Of a stretch of DNA of 64,000 nt, positions 13,240 to 22,787 are shown piece after piece. This DNA is from Lottia gigantea (Eukaryota; Mollusca; Gastropoda; Lottiidae). Position 1 is the stretch's first letter. Each line of letters starts with the position of its first letter. Position numbers and translations under genes: made by a program. Where the stretch lies: NCBI RefSeq assembly GCF_000327385.1, contig NW_008709380.1:200911-264910 (forward strand), given 5' to 3'. The notes below the pieces were generated by a model. It was not told the origin of the DNA. It saw only the letters and a list, made by a program, of their open reading frames with translations, and did no database searches.

Positions 13240-13390
13240 GGTAATGTGGTTCAGGCTTCAATCCCAACATGAGGAGAAGTTATTACCCAACCTGGTTTCC
13301 TCTAGTCTGACATGAAAAAATGCCTTGTCATGTGTATGGGACTATAAACTGATGCCCTGCGTACAACAGACTGTACATTCACTATAAAAT
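13240..13390 (+). repeat. Decayed tRNA-derived SINE copy, 5' truncated
   Basis: It contains a degenerate pol III B box (GCTTCAATCCC) followed by 'acccaacctggtttcctc', 'ctgacatgaaaaaa' and 'gccctgcgtacaacagactgt'. These appear in the same order in the SINE at 33490-33825. It lies between the convergent TBC and WDR61 genes. Confidence 0.55.
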
Positions 13391-13611
13391 AAATGTTTCA
13401 TGATTTATGTTCACCAAGGCTCCTTTTTCCAATCCTCAATTAAAAAAATCTCAAGGTAAAAGTTTGTCTGACACTTTATATGAGAAAAATGACACTCATA
13501 AAAATTGTGTGACATGGAATTTGGAGGAAGCATTCAATTTACTAAAAATAATATAGACAGATTTCATGATAAAATGTATATACAAGATGATGAAGTGGGT
13601 ATGAGATATTA

Positions 13612-16600
13612 TTAAGTAGCAATAGGACAATTATATACATGTAAAGCTCTATCATCTGATACAGACACTACTCTGGTTCCAGATCCATTATACTTCGCAC
13701 TCCAAACCTGTAATTAAATAAGAACAACTTAAGCAACAAAGTTTGCAGGCAATATTATGATCAGACAGGGAAAATGACACTCAATGGGTTTGAATGGGTG
13801 TGCATTATATTCACAATTATACAGTATCAACTGACCACTACTGTGATATGATATTGTACAAAATATTGAAAAAATAATAAAGTAATATTAAATAACTACC
13901 TGATCTGTATGTTCGTAAAAGGTGTGAACACACTGTCTGGTTCCTGCATTCCATATTTTCACTGTTTTATCTGAGGATCTGTAACATAGTCAAGAAAATA
14001 TAGAACAATATCATGAATGATGTGGACCAGAGACATGAAAGAACACAACTTAAGTCTTGTTCTTGACTGGCAATACATGGAAAATAGAATCTTTTCTTAA
14101 TAATCATATAACCGCAGTTGCCTATAAAAATCGTTTAAGCAAGTCTTCAACTCACCCTGATATAAAATGTGTATTGTCAGGGCTAAAAGCTGTACTTAAC
14201 ACCCAGGAACCATGTCCTGATACAGTACCAGCTAAATTAGCATGTTCTCTGAAATATATAATTAGTTACATCAATTAATGAATGGACTAATCAAGATAAT
14301 AGTGTGTCAATAGCACACATCAGTGTTATCATACTATCTTTGGGATAAATCAGGATTTATTTCCACCTTGGAGAGGATGGAGCCAAAGGACAACAAATTT
14401 TATCGAAAGAAATTAAAGTTCAGTCTAATATAAACTGTTATCGATGTGTGAAAACCCATGAAATATACAAGTAATACTTACACATCATATATTTTAATTT
14501 GACCATCATCAGAACCAGTGACTAATAATTGAGAATCAGGTGAAAAACAGATTGATCTTATAGCCATAGCATGACCTGAAAAATACAGAATTAACAATAT
14601 TTAGTCTCACAAATCGCACATATAATTGTTAAACACTGTTTCATGCAAACAAAACCTAAATGGGCATCATATCAGTTATGTGATTATATTGCATTGTTCA
14701 TTTTTAAGGCTACAAAGAATCAGTATAAAGCTCAAATTCTGTATTCAAAATTGATAAAATGAATGAATAGAAATATGCAAAAAATACTACCTTCTAAAGT
14801 GTGTATTAATTTTCCTGTGGTCATATCAAACACATTAACAATTCCATCTAAGGCACCAGACGCAATATATTTTCCATTTGGACTCTGAAAAACAGAACAT
14901 TTAACATGTTATCAGTTTCTTTTGCTCTTTTGATACTGTGGTATATAGATTAAAACTGTCATTATGGACAAATATGCAAAAGATGGTTAAACAGAGGTCC
15001 AATATAAAGAGTAAAGTACTTACATAAGCTATACTCATGGTAAATTTTCCTCGAGTATCCATAGATGTTTCTTTTCTACCAGAATCTACACCAAATAAAT
15101 TCACTTTACCCGTATGACTACCAGACGCTAAAAATCTGGAGTCAGGTGAAAATGCAACTGTCCAAGCATCAACTGAAACAAAATTATAACATTTTAACCA
15201 TACATGGAAAAAATTATCTTAAGTTAAAATCCAATACATGTATTCCAATCGGAATAATAGATAAAATATGCAAACCAACTTAACATGACTAACGTTTGCA
15301 ATATTGATCAAGTAAACCATACACCAATTTCACAGAATGGAAGTAGACTATCTGATTAGATAGCAATTTGTTACCTTTTTATTAGTTAGAAACAAAAGGA
15401 AAAGCTCTTACTAACCTGGGCCAGCATCAATACTTTTGGCTAATTTTCCTGTTTCTAAATCCCACACTTTAACATGAGAATCTAAACTGCTTGTTGCTGC
15501 CACTAAAAACAGGGTTAAGAATCATACAGACAATAAATATGAAGACATTTTAAGAAATGGTTCTTCATTAAGAATTCAACACAATATATATTTTTCACAC
15601 ACTAATTCCGATTTATAAGAAAAAAATTACCTGCACCTCTAGTATAATTTCCATTTTAACAATATTAATATTAGTGAAGCTAACTTTATCCTTGTGCCTT
15701 CTGTAGAAATAGTTACTTGTTGCTTTTTTTCACCTTATTCCATACAGAAATCAAAAAGAAAAACACAAGTGGAAGTTCATAATTTCCTAATTTTCAAAAA
15801 AAGGATACAGGTTCCAGTGGGGTTGATATCTACTGATATAACTCCTAGTTGATGTCCTTCTAATACAAATCTTAAATCTAACTTCTCATCTGCCCTGAAA
15901 AAAAAAAAACAATACATCAATATGTCTTCATCAAGCTACATGGGCATCTAAGGTGGCACACCATTCTATCTGAAAAAATTTCAAGATTTTCTATGAGAAA
16001 AAAAGTAAAAGTTATGTACTAAGATATAAATCATCTTACCATTTCCAAACTTTAACTGTGTCATCAATTGAACCAGAGACAATATTTTCAATTCCATCTT
16101 TTTCATTTCTACCCCAGGCACACGTCCATATACTGTCTTTATGAGCTGGAAAAATGTATTATTAGATTATCCTACTAAAATAAATCATTCTCTTTTCTGA
16201 TTTCCTAAAATAATGTAATACTCAAAGCAAAAGATAAATCAGCTCAGTTTGTTTGAAAGGTAGTAAGCAAAAAATAAAAACATAAACTAACCTTGCTCTT
16301 GTTTGAAAATCAGTGAATGCTGAAAATGAAAAGAAAACTTGTAATTGTCAGACATAGGCCCTACTGAGAAGATACCGGTAGGCTACTGATTTAAAATCTG
16401 ATTAAAGAGTAAAGCAAGGCCATTAAGTCAATAGTGCTCAGGATGCACACACATACTTAATAGTTAAATAAATGCAGAAAATTAATCCTAGTAGACAAAG
16501 ATTTAACGAAATCGAGAATCTTGATTTTCTGTAGCCCAATACAAATAAAAAAGCAGTTCTACAACTAAGAAAAAAGAATGCTTTGTTCTTCAATCTTCAT

Positions 16601-16699
16601 TTCGGAGAGATTGTTAATTCATCCAATATGTCATGTTCCATATTCATGTATCAGATGGTTTAGGTAATCTAACAGTAATAAAACACTACTTACATTCAT
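13612..16699 (-). CDS. WDR61: WD repeat protein 61 / SKI8 homologue
   Basis: Eleven exons on the minus strand: 16699-16694, 16319-16292, 16145-16040, 15894-15809, 15502-15416, 15172-15024, 14884-14791, 14575-14482, 14248-14156, 13978-13900, 13707-13612. They total 918 nt, giving 305 residues, the same length as human WDR61. The protein starts [13 protein letters not shown] and is a seven-bladed propeller almost alone. Blade signatures include [33 protein letters not shown], the family-specific [26 protein letters not shown] and [12 protein letters not shown]61 is shared by the SKI complex (cytoplasmic exosome cofactor) and the PAF1 transcription elongation complex. The first coding exon holds only Met-Asn. 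Intron 4 carries minor-spliceosome signals (separate entry); two other donors are GTTAGT. The gene is divergent from TTC23. Confidence 0.97.
15503..15808 (-). other. WDR61: Predicted U12-type (GT-AG) intron 4 of WDR61
   Basis: Read on the minus strand, the intron opens with GTATCCTTTTTTT, matching the U12 5' splice consensus RTATCCTTT. TTCTTAAC (15521-15514), a U12 branch site one base from TTCCTTAAC, lies about 12 nt before the terminal TAG. The intron interrupts the codon between Thr (NPTGT) and Ala (LAATSS), and reading frame closes only with this donor. Confidence 0.8.
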
Positions 16700-17600
16700 T
16701 TTAATTGGTATTTTCAGTTAAGTTCTACTCTGTGTTCATTATTTTTCTACTTTTGGTTTCTGTTTGGCAACAAACTCAAGCGCCCCCTAGTGTAAGAGAA
16801 AGCATAACTCTTTAAAGCCGATTTCTTATTATTTTGTTCCCGTTACTAGTTACTTTTCTGTTTTGATGCAATGGATTGAGCTAGGTTAATTTTCCCTAAA
16901 TAGTCTTTACAAGCTCGGATTTTCACTATGAATTTTGAAACTTTTGAAAACAATAAATTGTGATTTACGAAAATTGTAAATGCTAGCTTTAACAAGCACC
17001 TGCAATCCCGGTCTCTGTTACCCAGTCTGCTAAGAAAATGAAAACTGATTGTAAGACTTGTAAATCCAGACTATGTTATGGTGGTTGTTGCTGATGTAAA
17101 CAACAAATTACATTAATTGGATAAAACAAACCACATTCCTTTATGTTTCTTCTCAGGTATTCTGCTGTTTGAATAAAGAATTACCTATGTTTAGACTGTA
17201 TAGAGCAATCGTTTAAACTTTAATATAACACTCAGCCTAGAACTCCTTTTCCAATTTTTCTTGCTTGGACATGCATCACTCACTGAACACGTCAGTGTCA
17301 CACTGACTCAGTGACTGACAGTGACAGTGACAGTGTGAATTTGAATTGGCCTGGTTTATTCAGTTGACCGGTTGACAGTTAATCAAAACTCATTTCTGTG
17401 TTTAGTAGGCCAGTATCTAACAACATCTGATATGTATGAGCTGTCAAATTGCTATCATCTAACTCCCCTCTAGGGTTCTATGTGCACCTTCCAAGCCATA
17501 TGTAGTAGTATTTATAATAAAGCATTTATTTCACACTTCCAAAATCAGTTTATCCTATAGTTTGATTTCATTTGAATGTCTTTCAGGATAGTCTAACAAA
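16700..17600. promoter_or_regulatory. Divergent promoter region, WDR61 / TTC23
   Basis: This region separates the two divergent start codons. The TTC23 coding exon is preceded by an acceptor (TTTCAG, exon from 17587), so a non-coding TTC23 first exon probably lies upstream here. A short GTGACA-type repeat with an AP-1-like TGACTCA sits at about 17312-17333. No TATA box was noticed. Confidence 0.4.
16779..16795 (-). promoter_or_regulatory. CTCF-like motif
   Basis: On the minus strand the bases read TACACTAGGGGGCGCT, close to the bilaterian CTCF core (CCACNAGGGGGCGC). It lies about 80 bp upstream of the WDR61 start codon, in the gap shared with TTC23. Binding is inferred from sequence only. 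Confidence 0.5.
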
Positions 17601-20600
17601 ATGTCTGATATTGAGCCATCTATACCTGTAGTTGATATCAGTAATTCTAGAAGTCGATACAGAGATGATGAATCTGGAGAAGATTATGATTCCGAGTATG
17701 ATTCTTTGTAAGTGTAAGATCATCTATAATATCTCTTATCTACAGATTGTAAGCTCCTAGACCATTGTGTATCGATAGCATCGTTACTTTAGAGATTTAC
17801 AGATTTGATTGACAGTTGATCTGATATGTTTTCTTATTTATTATTCATTATACTCTGTCTCTAATTAATCTATTTCACCTCCCGGAAAATCAAATAGTAA
17901 AACCATCCAAGTGTAGGCTAAGGCATACAGAAAATAGAATCAAACAGAATGTTGAAAAGGGATACAAAGTTACAACTGTCTAGACTTCCACCAACATTTT
18001 TAATCCTGAAAAGTGATCTGTATAATTGAAATTTTTGGATGACTTTCTTTGTTTGATTTGATAAGATCTTGTGTTAATACTATTGATAAATTTTTGTAGC
18101 AACTCAGAAGAAGACGAGAGAACTGCTAGTCCAGCCTCACCAGCTCGAAGTACTAACTCACACGGAATGAGAAAAGTTAAAACAGTCAATGGAAAGAAAG
18201 TCAATATTGATATGACACCACCTGATGAACAGTTAAAACTGGCCATAAAAAGAGCCAAGAAATTTGCTGCTAAAAAAAAGGTAAAATATTCAGTTTTTAA
18301 CATGAAGGATGATGAGCAAGTTGCGATCACAAAGAATCTAGTTTGTAATTCAGCAGGTGAACAGAACTGTTAAGTTTTCTATTTCAAAAAAACTAATCTA
18401 ACACTGCATGTAACAGGTCTAATAGGTTACGATACAGAGCTTAAAGTAACACTAGTAATAATGTATTGTTTAAAATATTTTTTGTTTGTGGCACTGACCT
18501 AGTTGACAATAACCCAAACTTTTTTAAGATTTAAAGTAATTACTGTATATTTACAGGTTGACAAAGCTATTCATGAGTATACCAGGTGTATTGCTCTGTC
18601 TAGAATTGTTTATGGTAGTAATCATTGGAAATATGCAGAAAGTCAGGTCAATCTAGCTGAAGCTTATTTAGAACTAAAAGGTAGCGTATTTTGCTTTGCT
18701 TTATATTATACCAGTATTTCAAACACACTTGTCTTTGTAATGAAATTTACTTTTGCAGAAAATACCCTGGCTTATTCAACACAAACATAAAGAAAAGGTG
18801 GATTCTCCAAGCTGGAAGTGTCATAGTTTTTAAGTAATTATGTTTATTTTCTAGATTATAAAGCTCAAGCAGAATATCATTCAGAGAACGCTAAAAATGT
18901 GATGCTACATGGAGTACATACAACAAGCACACAACAAGAAAAAGCTGATGTTTATTATGTTTTAACTAGAATATATCGTACATTGGGCCAAGCTTACACT
19001 GGTATGAAAAAATATCCTTTTAGAACTTGATAATCAGTCCTACAATTTTATATAGATATAGATGAGCATTTAGTTAAAACTAGTTTATGGTGTTCAGGCT
19101 CTTTCTTGCTGACATTTGTCAAAAAATGCTTATCCTAAAATACTGAGTCAACGAAATTCCTCTCATAAATTACAGTCTTTTCACAAACAAATTGTAAAGA
19201 AGTTAATTTGATGGAAATAAAATGAATGGAAAGTTTTCTATTTATGAAGCATTGCCAATCCTTAACTATTATTCACATATCCTGAAGCTGAGCAATGTTT
19301 GACTAAAGCTAGTAGAATAGGTGAAGAAAGAGAACAACTATCGTGTGTCAATGCTGATGAAGTAGATGATACTAATATTAGTCTATCATTGGCTATGGCT
19401 AGGTAAGATTTTATAGCATTATTTTCATCTTTTTTTCATTATTCCAATAAGGTGCAAGACAAAGAAGCATAAAAAATTTTTGTTTTATCTCCAAATTTTT
19501 CTAAACCAAACTGTAGAATGAAATTGGTGATCTGTACCAGTTTCTTTCTTAAATATGAATGAAAGAATGAAAAGTTCTGATGATTTTTTCAAATCTGCAT
19601 GGTAACATCTGAAGGGTTGATTTCTCTTTCATAGATATTTTGTGCATTTTTTCACTAGGCAATAACACATTGAGCACTAATTGAAGTTAAAACATGTTGT
19701 GTTATTATTGCAGGTTACATAGTAAGCAGAAGAAACATGCCTTATCCAGTGCTGAATTTGATAAAGCCTTAGAATTAATGAAAGATAGATATGGGGAAGA
19801 TGCCCTGGAACTTATCCCTGTTTATCAAGAATATGGAAAAATATCCTTTTGAATTTATTGATGTTATTTTACACTAAACTTGTGGTCTCAACACCCCCTC
19901 ATTGCTTAATCATGGCTCATTTTAATCAAAGATGTTCCCCTTTTTTGAGATTGAAGTTAAATTTTTAGTAAAGGTTAGAAGGTCTTTAGTAAATCTTTAT
20001 TGTTTACTTTTGTATTTTTTTCTTAACTATAATACTTAGAACAGAGTAAAGGTCGACATGCCAATCATGAGAAAGCTATAGACCAGTTTTTACAAGCACA
20101 TTCTATTGCTGGTTGCCAGTAAGTTAATTTTTTTGATATTTAAACCGTCTTCATTAGCCCACATGGTGCAGAAAAGTGGGACGTAAAACTCCATTCATTT
20201 GATATTCAAATTAAAAATATTGATTAAAAAGTATTTATTTATAGAAATGTCTGTTCTAGGGATGTTCAAGGCATTGATCAGTTCCAACTCAAGGGAGGTA
20301 ACTACTAGATTTTTTAGCAGTACAGTGTTAACAAGAGTCTTGAACTGGCTGCTAGACAGTCATTTATTATGTGATGATCACAACATTGTGATCTATTTCT
20401 TTCCTCTATTATTAGCTACAAAGATGGAAGTATGGAACTAGTAGATACAGCACTGTCTTTAGCTCAAGCTTACGCTAATACTGGTCGTGATGAGGCAGAA
20501 GGTAGGGCGACAGACTACTAAATTAGTAAGCTTAGTCGGCTAGGTACAGATCATGTGCAAATTGGATATTGGAGCTTTTTAGTTTTGGATAATATTAACA

Positions 20601-21912
20601 ACAATTTTCCAGAAAAAACATTACATTTATTACAATAACTATATAACAAGGCTTAAACAACGTATAATGAAGGGATCAAGTGTTTTTTCAAACTTAACTA
20701 TTTCAGATTCTGCAAAGAGTTATTTAGAAGAATGTTTAGTGAACTGTACTACTGTATATGGACCTCATCATGCTAAAACTCTAGAGGTACAAGATGAACT
20801 AGCAAGGTTACTCATTAGAACAGATAGACATGATGTAAGTTATTCCTTATGAGGGACAATTTTTTAAGAGATATTTCTTAGTGAGAGTCTACATATGAGT
20901 CTAAGGAAAATAAAGCACTGACCATGAACAAAAATGAAATGTTACAAGTGGAATATGAATATTTATATTTGCAGGAAGCAATGAATATATTGAAATCTAG
21001 TATAAATCCAAAATGTGAAGTATTTGGTGATTACTCTGAATCTGTATCAGATACATATAAACTAATGGCCTCAGTTCATCTATCTCAGGGAAATATAGAA
21101 AAGGCTCTTAGAGCTTATAAAAAGGTCAGTATCATAACTTATAGATACACATTTAGTACCCTGTTCAGTTTATAATTCTGATATAACATAGTAACATGAA
21201 TGGTTTGAAGAGCATAGCTTATTTTTTTCAAGGGTTTAGAAAACAGTCAATACCAATGTTGGTCCAGATTTATCATATTTAGATCCTATCATTCTATGTC
21301 ATGTGTGAGGCTTTGAAATTGAATATGATGAAATAGATTTAATGACATTTAAAATATTTTTAGCTTTATTATATTTATAGCATTGTATTCGCCCTATTTA
21401 AATCTCCACATTAGCATTTTCTACCTCTTCCTAGTGTAATTTTAGATCATATTATATAGTTTATTTATTATTGTTCAATTTCAGTGTCACAATATAGAAA
21501 CATTAGTGCTGGGTAAAAATCATAAAAAGACAAAAGAATCTCAAACTACAATGGAACTTTTGATGGCGTAAGTGAACTACAAAGAGATTGCTCAGATCTT
21601 TGTTGTTTAACATTGTCAGTGTCAAATTGGGAACAAACTTAAAATTTTCTTTTAATATCCATTTATATCAACATGATGCTTGATGCAAGTAATTTTTACC
21701 CTTTTTACCTTTTGTTGAAAAACTGTCTGTTTATGTTCTATTACTCAGAGAGTGATTTCTAGGGTAAGAAATTTGCACACTTTGTACTAATTTCAATTAT
21801 TTTATATTTCAGGAGTCCAGGGATATCCTCCAAGTTTGTTCTAGATAAATCAGATGAACTGCAAAAGAGACCAAAATTTAACAGTGTTGTGAATAGGAGT
21901 AGGCCAATATAG
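17601..21912 (+). CDS. TTC23: Tetratricopeptide repeat protein 23 (TTC23/TTC23L)
   Basis: Twelve exons: 17601-17707, 18100-18280, 18557-18680, 18855-19011, 19277-19402, 19714-19840, 20036-20118, 20416-20501, 20707-20834, 20975-21124, 21485-21567, 21813-21912. Total 1452 nt, 483 residues. Residues 1-75 are acidic and Ser-rich (DDESGEDYDSEYDSF, then SPASPARS) and likely disordered. TPR helices follow, with the family hallmark RCIALSRIVYGSNHWKYAES and VNLAEAYLELKDYKAQAEYH. Later repeats include VYGPHHAKTLEVQDELARLL and LMASVHLSQGNIEKALRAYKK. Vertebrate TTC23 works at the base of primary cilia with IQCE and EVC proteins in Hedgehog signalling; that role is transferred by homology. TTC23 and TTC23L cannot be told apart here. 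Introns 4 and 6 appear to be AT-AC introns of the minor spliceosome. The N-terminal tail is longer than in human TTC23 (about 447 aa). Confidence 0.94.
19012..19276 (+). other. TTC23: Predicted U12-type AT-AC intron 4 of TTC23
   Basis: The intron begins ATATCCTTTT, a full match to the U12 AT-AC donor. A consensus branch site TCCTTAAC is at 19259-19266, and the intron ends CAC at 19276, about 11 nt later. Splicing gives AA|A, reading GMKKYPEAEQCL. A GT-AG alternative (19002 to 19287) also keeps frame but lacks a pyrimidine tract and removes the MKKYPE segment. Confidence 0.85.
19841..20035 (+). other. TTC23: Predicted U12-type AT-AC intron 6 of TTC23
   Basis: Begins ATATCCTTTT at 19841, carries TTCTTAAC at 20020-20027 and ends ATAC at 20035. 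Phase 0 splicing yields YQEYGK|LEQSKGRHAN. No GT donor near the exon end keeps the conserved frame. Confidence 0.85.
20147..20205 (+). repeat. Short SINE-like 3' tail fragment (copy 1)
   Basis: The segment runs from 'gtcttcattagcccacatgg' through 'tgcagaaaagtgggacgt' to 'aaaactccattcatttgat'. It is nearly identical to 43803-43866. The 'taaaactccattcattt' ending is the type of tail seen on molluscan SINEs. It sits in TTC23 intron 7. Confidence 0.5.
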
Positions 21913-22455
21913 AACATCAGCCATTTTCTTATTTATATTATTTAAAGGGATTGTAAAGAGGTTTTTGAAATAGTTTATGTATATCAGGGTCACTGATATA
22001 TTTGCAGGAACCACAGATGTCTGATTGAAAATGGAAATGGTGCAAATTGATGCTATCAATGCCCCCGATATGAATTTTTGGAAAACCTATATACCATCTC
22101 TTGTACAATAATTGTGTATATATTCCTCTTACTCTTAAAGTTAATTTGATTCTATATACATGCATACTAGCAGCAAAAAAACAGAACCTCAGTTTTGAAT
22201 GCTCTGTGCTCTGCAGAGATTTTATAAAGGACTTAAAGATTAATATTTATATTTATTTGTGTTTCTTTGTAATGAAACACATAAAATATTCTTAACTGTG
22301 ATATATTTCTGAACGTTGTTGTATGTTCACATAATTTATGGTTATTTTTTAATTCTGTGATATACATTTTAATAATGCCTATTATGTGTATTTCTCAGTC
22401 TTATCTATATGTTTGTATTTCTAGTATTTGCTTAATAAAAATTTTGGAGGTGAAT
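21913..22455 (+). other. TTC23: TTC23 3' UTR with poly(A) signal
   Basis: Follows the TAG at 21910-21912. AATAAA is at 22434-22439, which predicts a transcript end near 22455. A MITE arm pair at 21942-22090 lies inside this UTR, starting 30 bases after the stop. Confidence 0.6.
21942..22090 (+). mobile_element. Foldback MITE copy in TTC23 3' UTR
   Basis: It opens TTAAAGGGATTGTAAAGAGG and includes 'aggaaccacagatgtctgat' and 'ttgatgctatcaatgccccc', in the arrangement of an element with two inverted arms. The outer part of the right arm (expected CAATCCCT-TTAA) has decayed. Confidence 0.6.
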
Positions 22456-22639
22456 AGATTTGTTTGTTTTTTGTGCAAAGTAAAATTGAAATTCCACTTG
22501 TGTTTAGCATTAAGGCCTACATGAACATGGTTGATGTCGCAAAGAACATATTAACTTCTTGGTGGCCTGAATTCTACTTCTGCGCATTTTACGGGCTAAT
22601 TGTTAGTGTAATAACAAACTAAAACAGACTATTCGGACT

Positions 22640-22787
22640 ATCGGAAATAACCTTTGACCTCCTGCCACATTTTTATCATGGCTGACAAACATTGAAGAAA
22701 ACAAGTTTGTGCCGATTAGAAACCATTAGACATGTTCTAAAGCTTTGAAATTTTTCACCACGCTTTTGATTTCAAGTATAATCTCAG
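22640..22787 (+). other. MGAT1: Probable non-coding first exon of MGAT1
   Basis: A strong donor, CTCAG|GTGAGT, ends at 22787. Upstream are an ETS-like CGGAAAT (about 22652) and TGACCTC. An ATG at 22678 opens only a five-codon ORF (MADKH). It lies about 230 bp past the TTC23 poly(A) signal and precedes the long stretch before the MGAT1 start codon. The exon start is not fixed. The link to MGAT1 is an inference from strand, donor and the acceptor at 34840. Confidence 0.45.

Noticed and set aside
19002-19287. GT-AG intron 4 for TTC23 (G|GTATGA to GAAG|CTGAG)
   Set aside because: The acceptor has no pyrimidine tract, and a full U12 AT-AC signature with consensus branch site lies at nearly the same place and retains the KKYPEAE segment.
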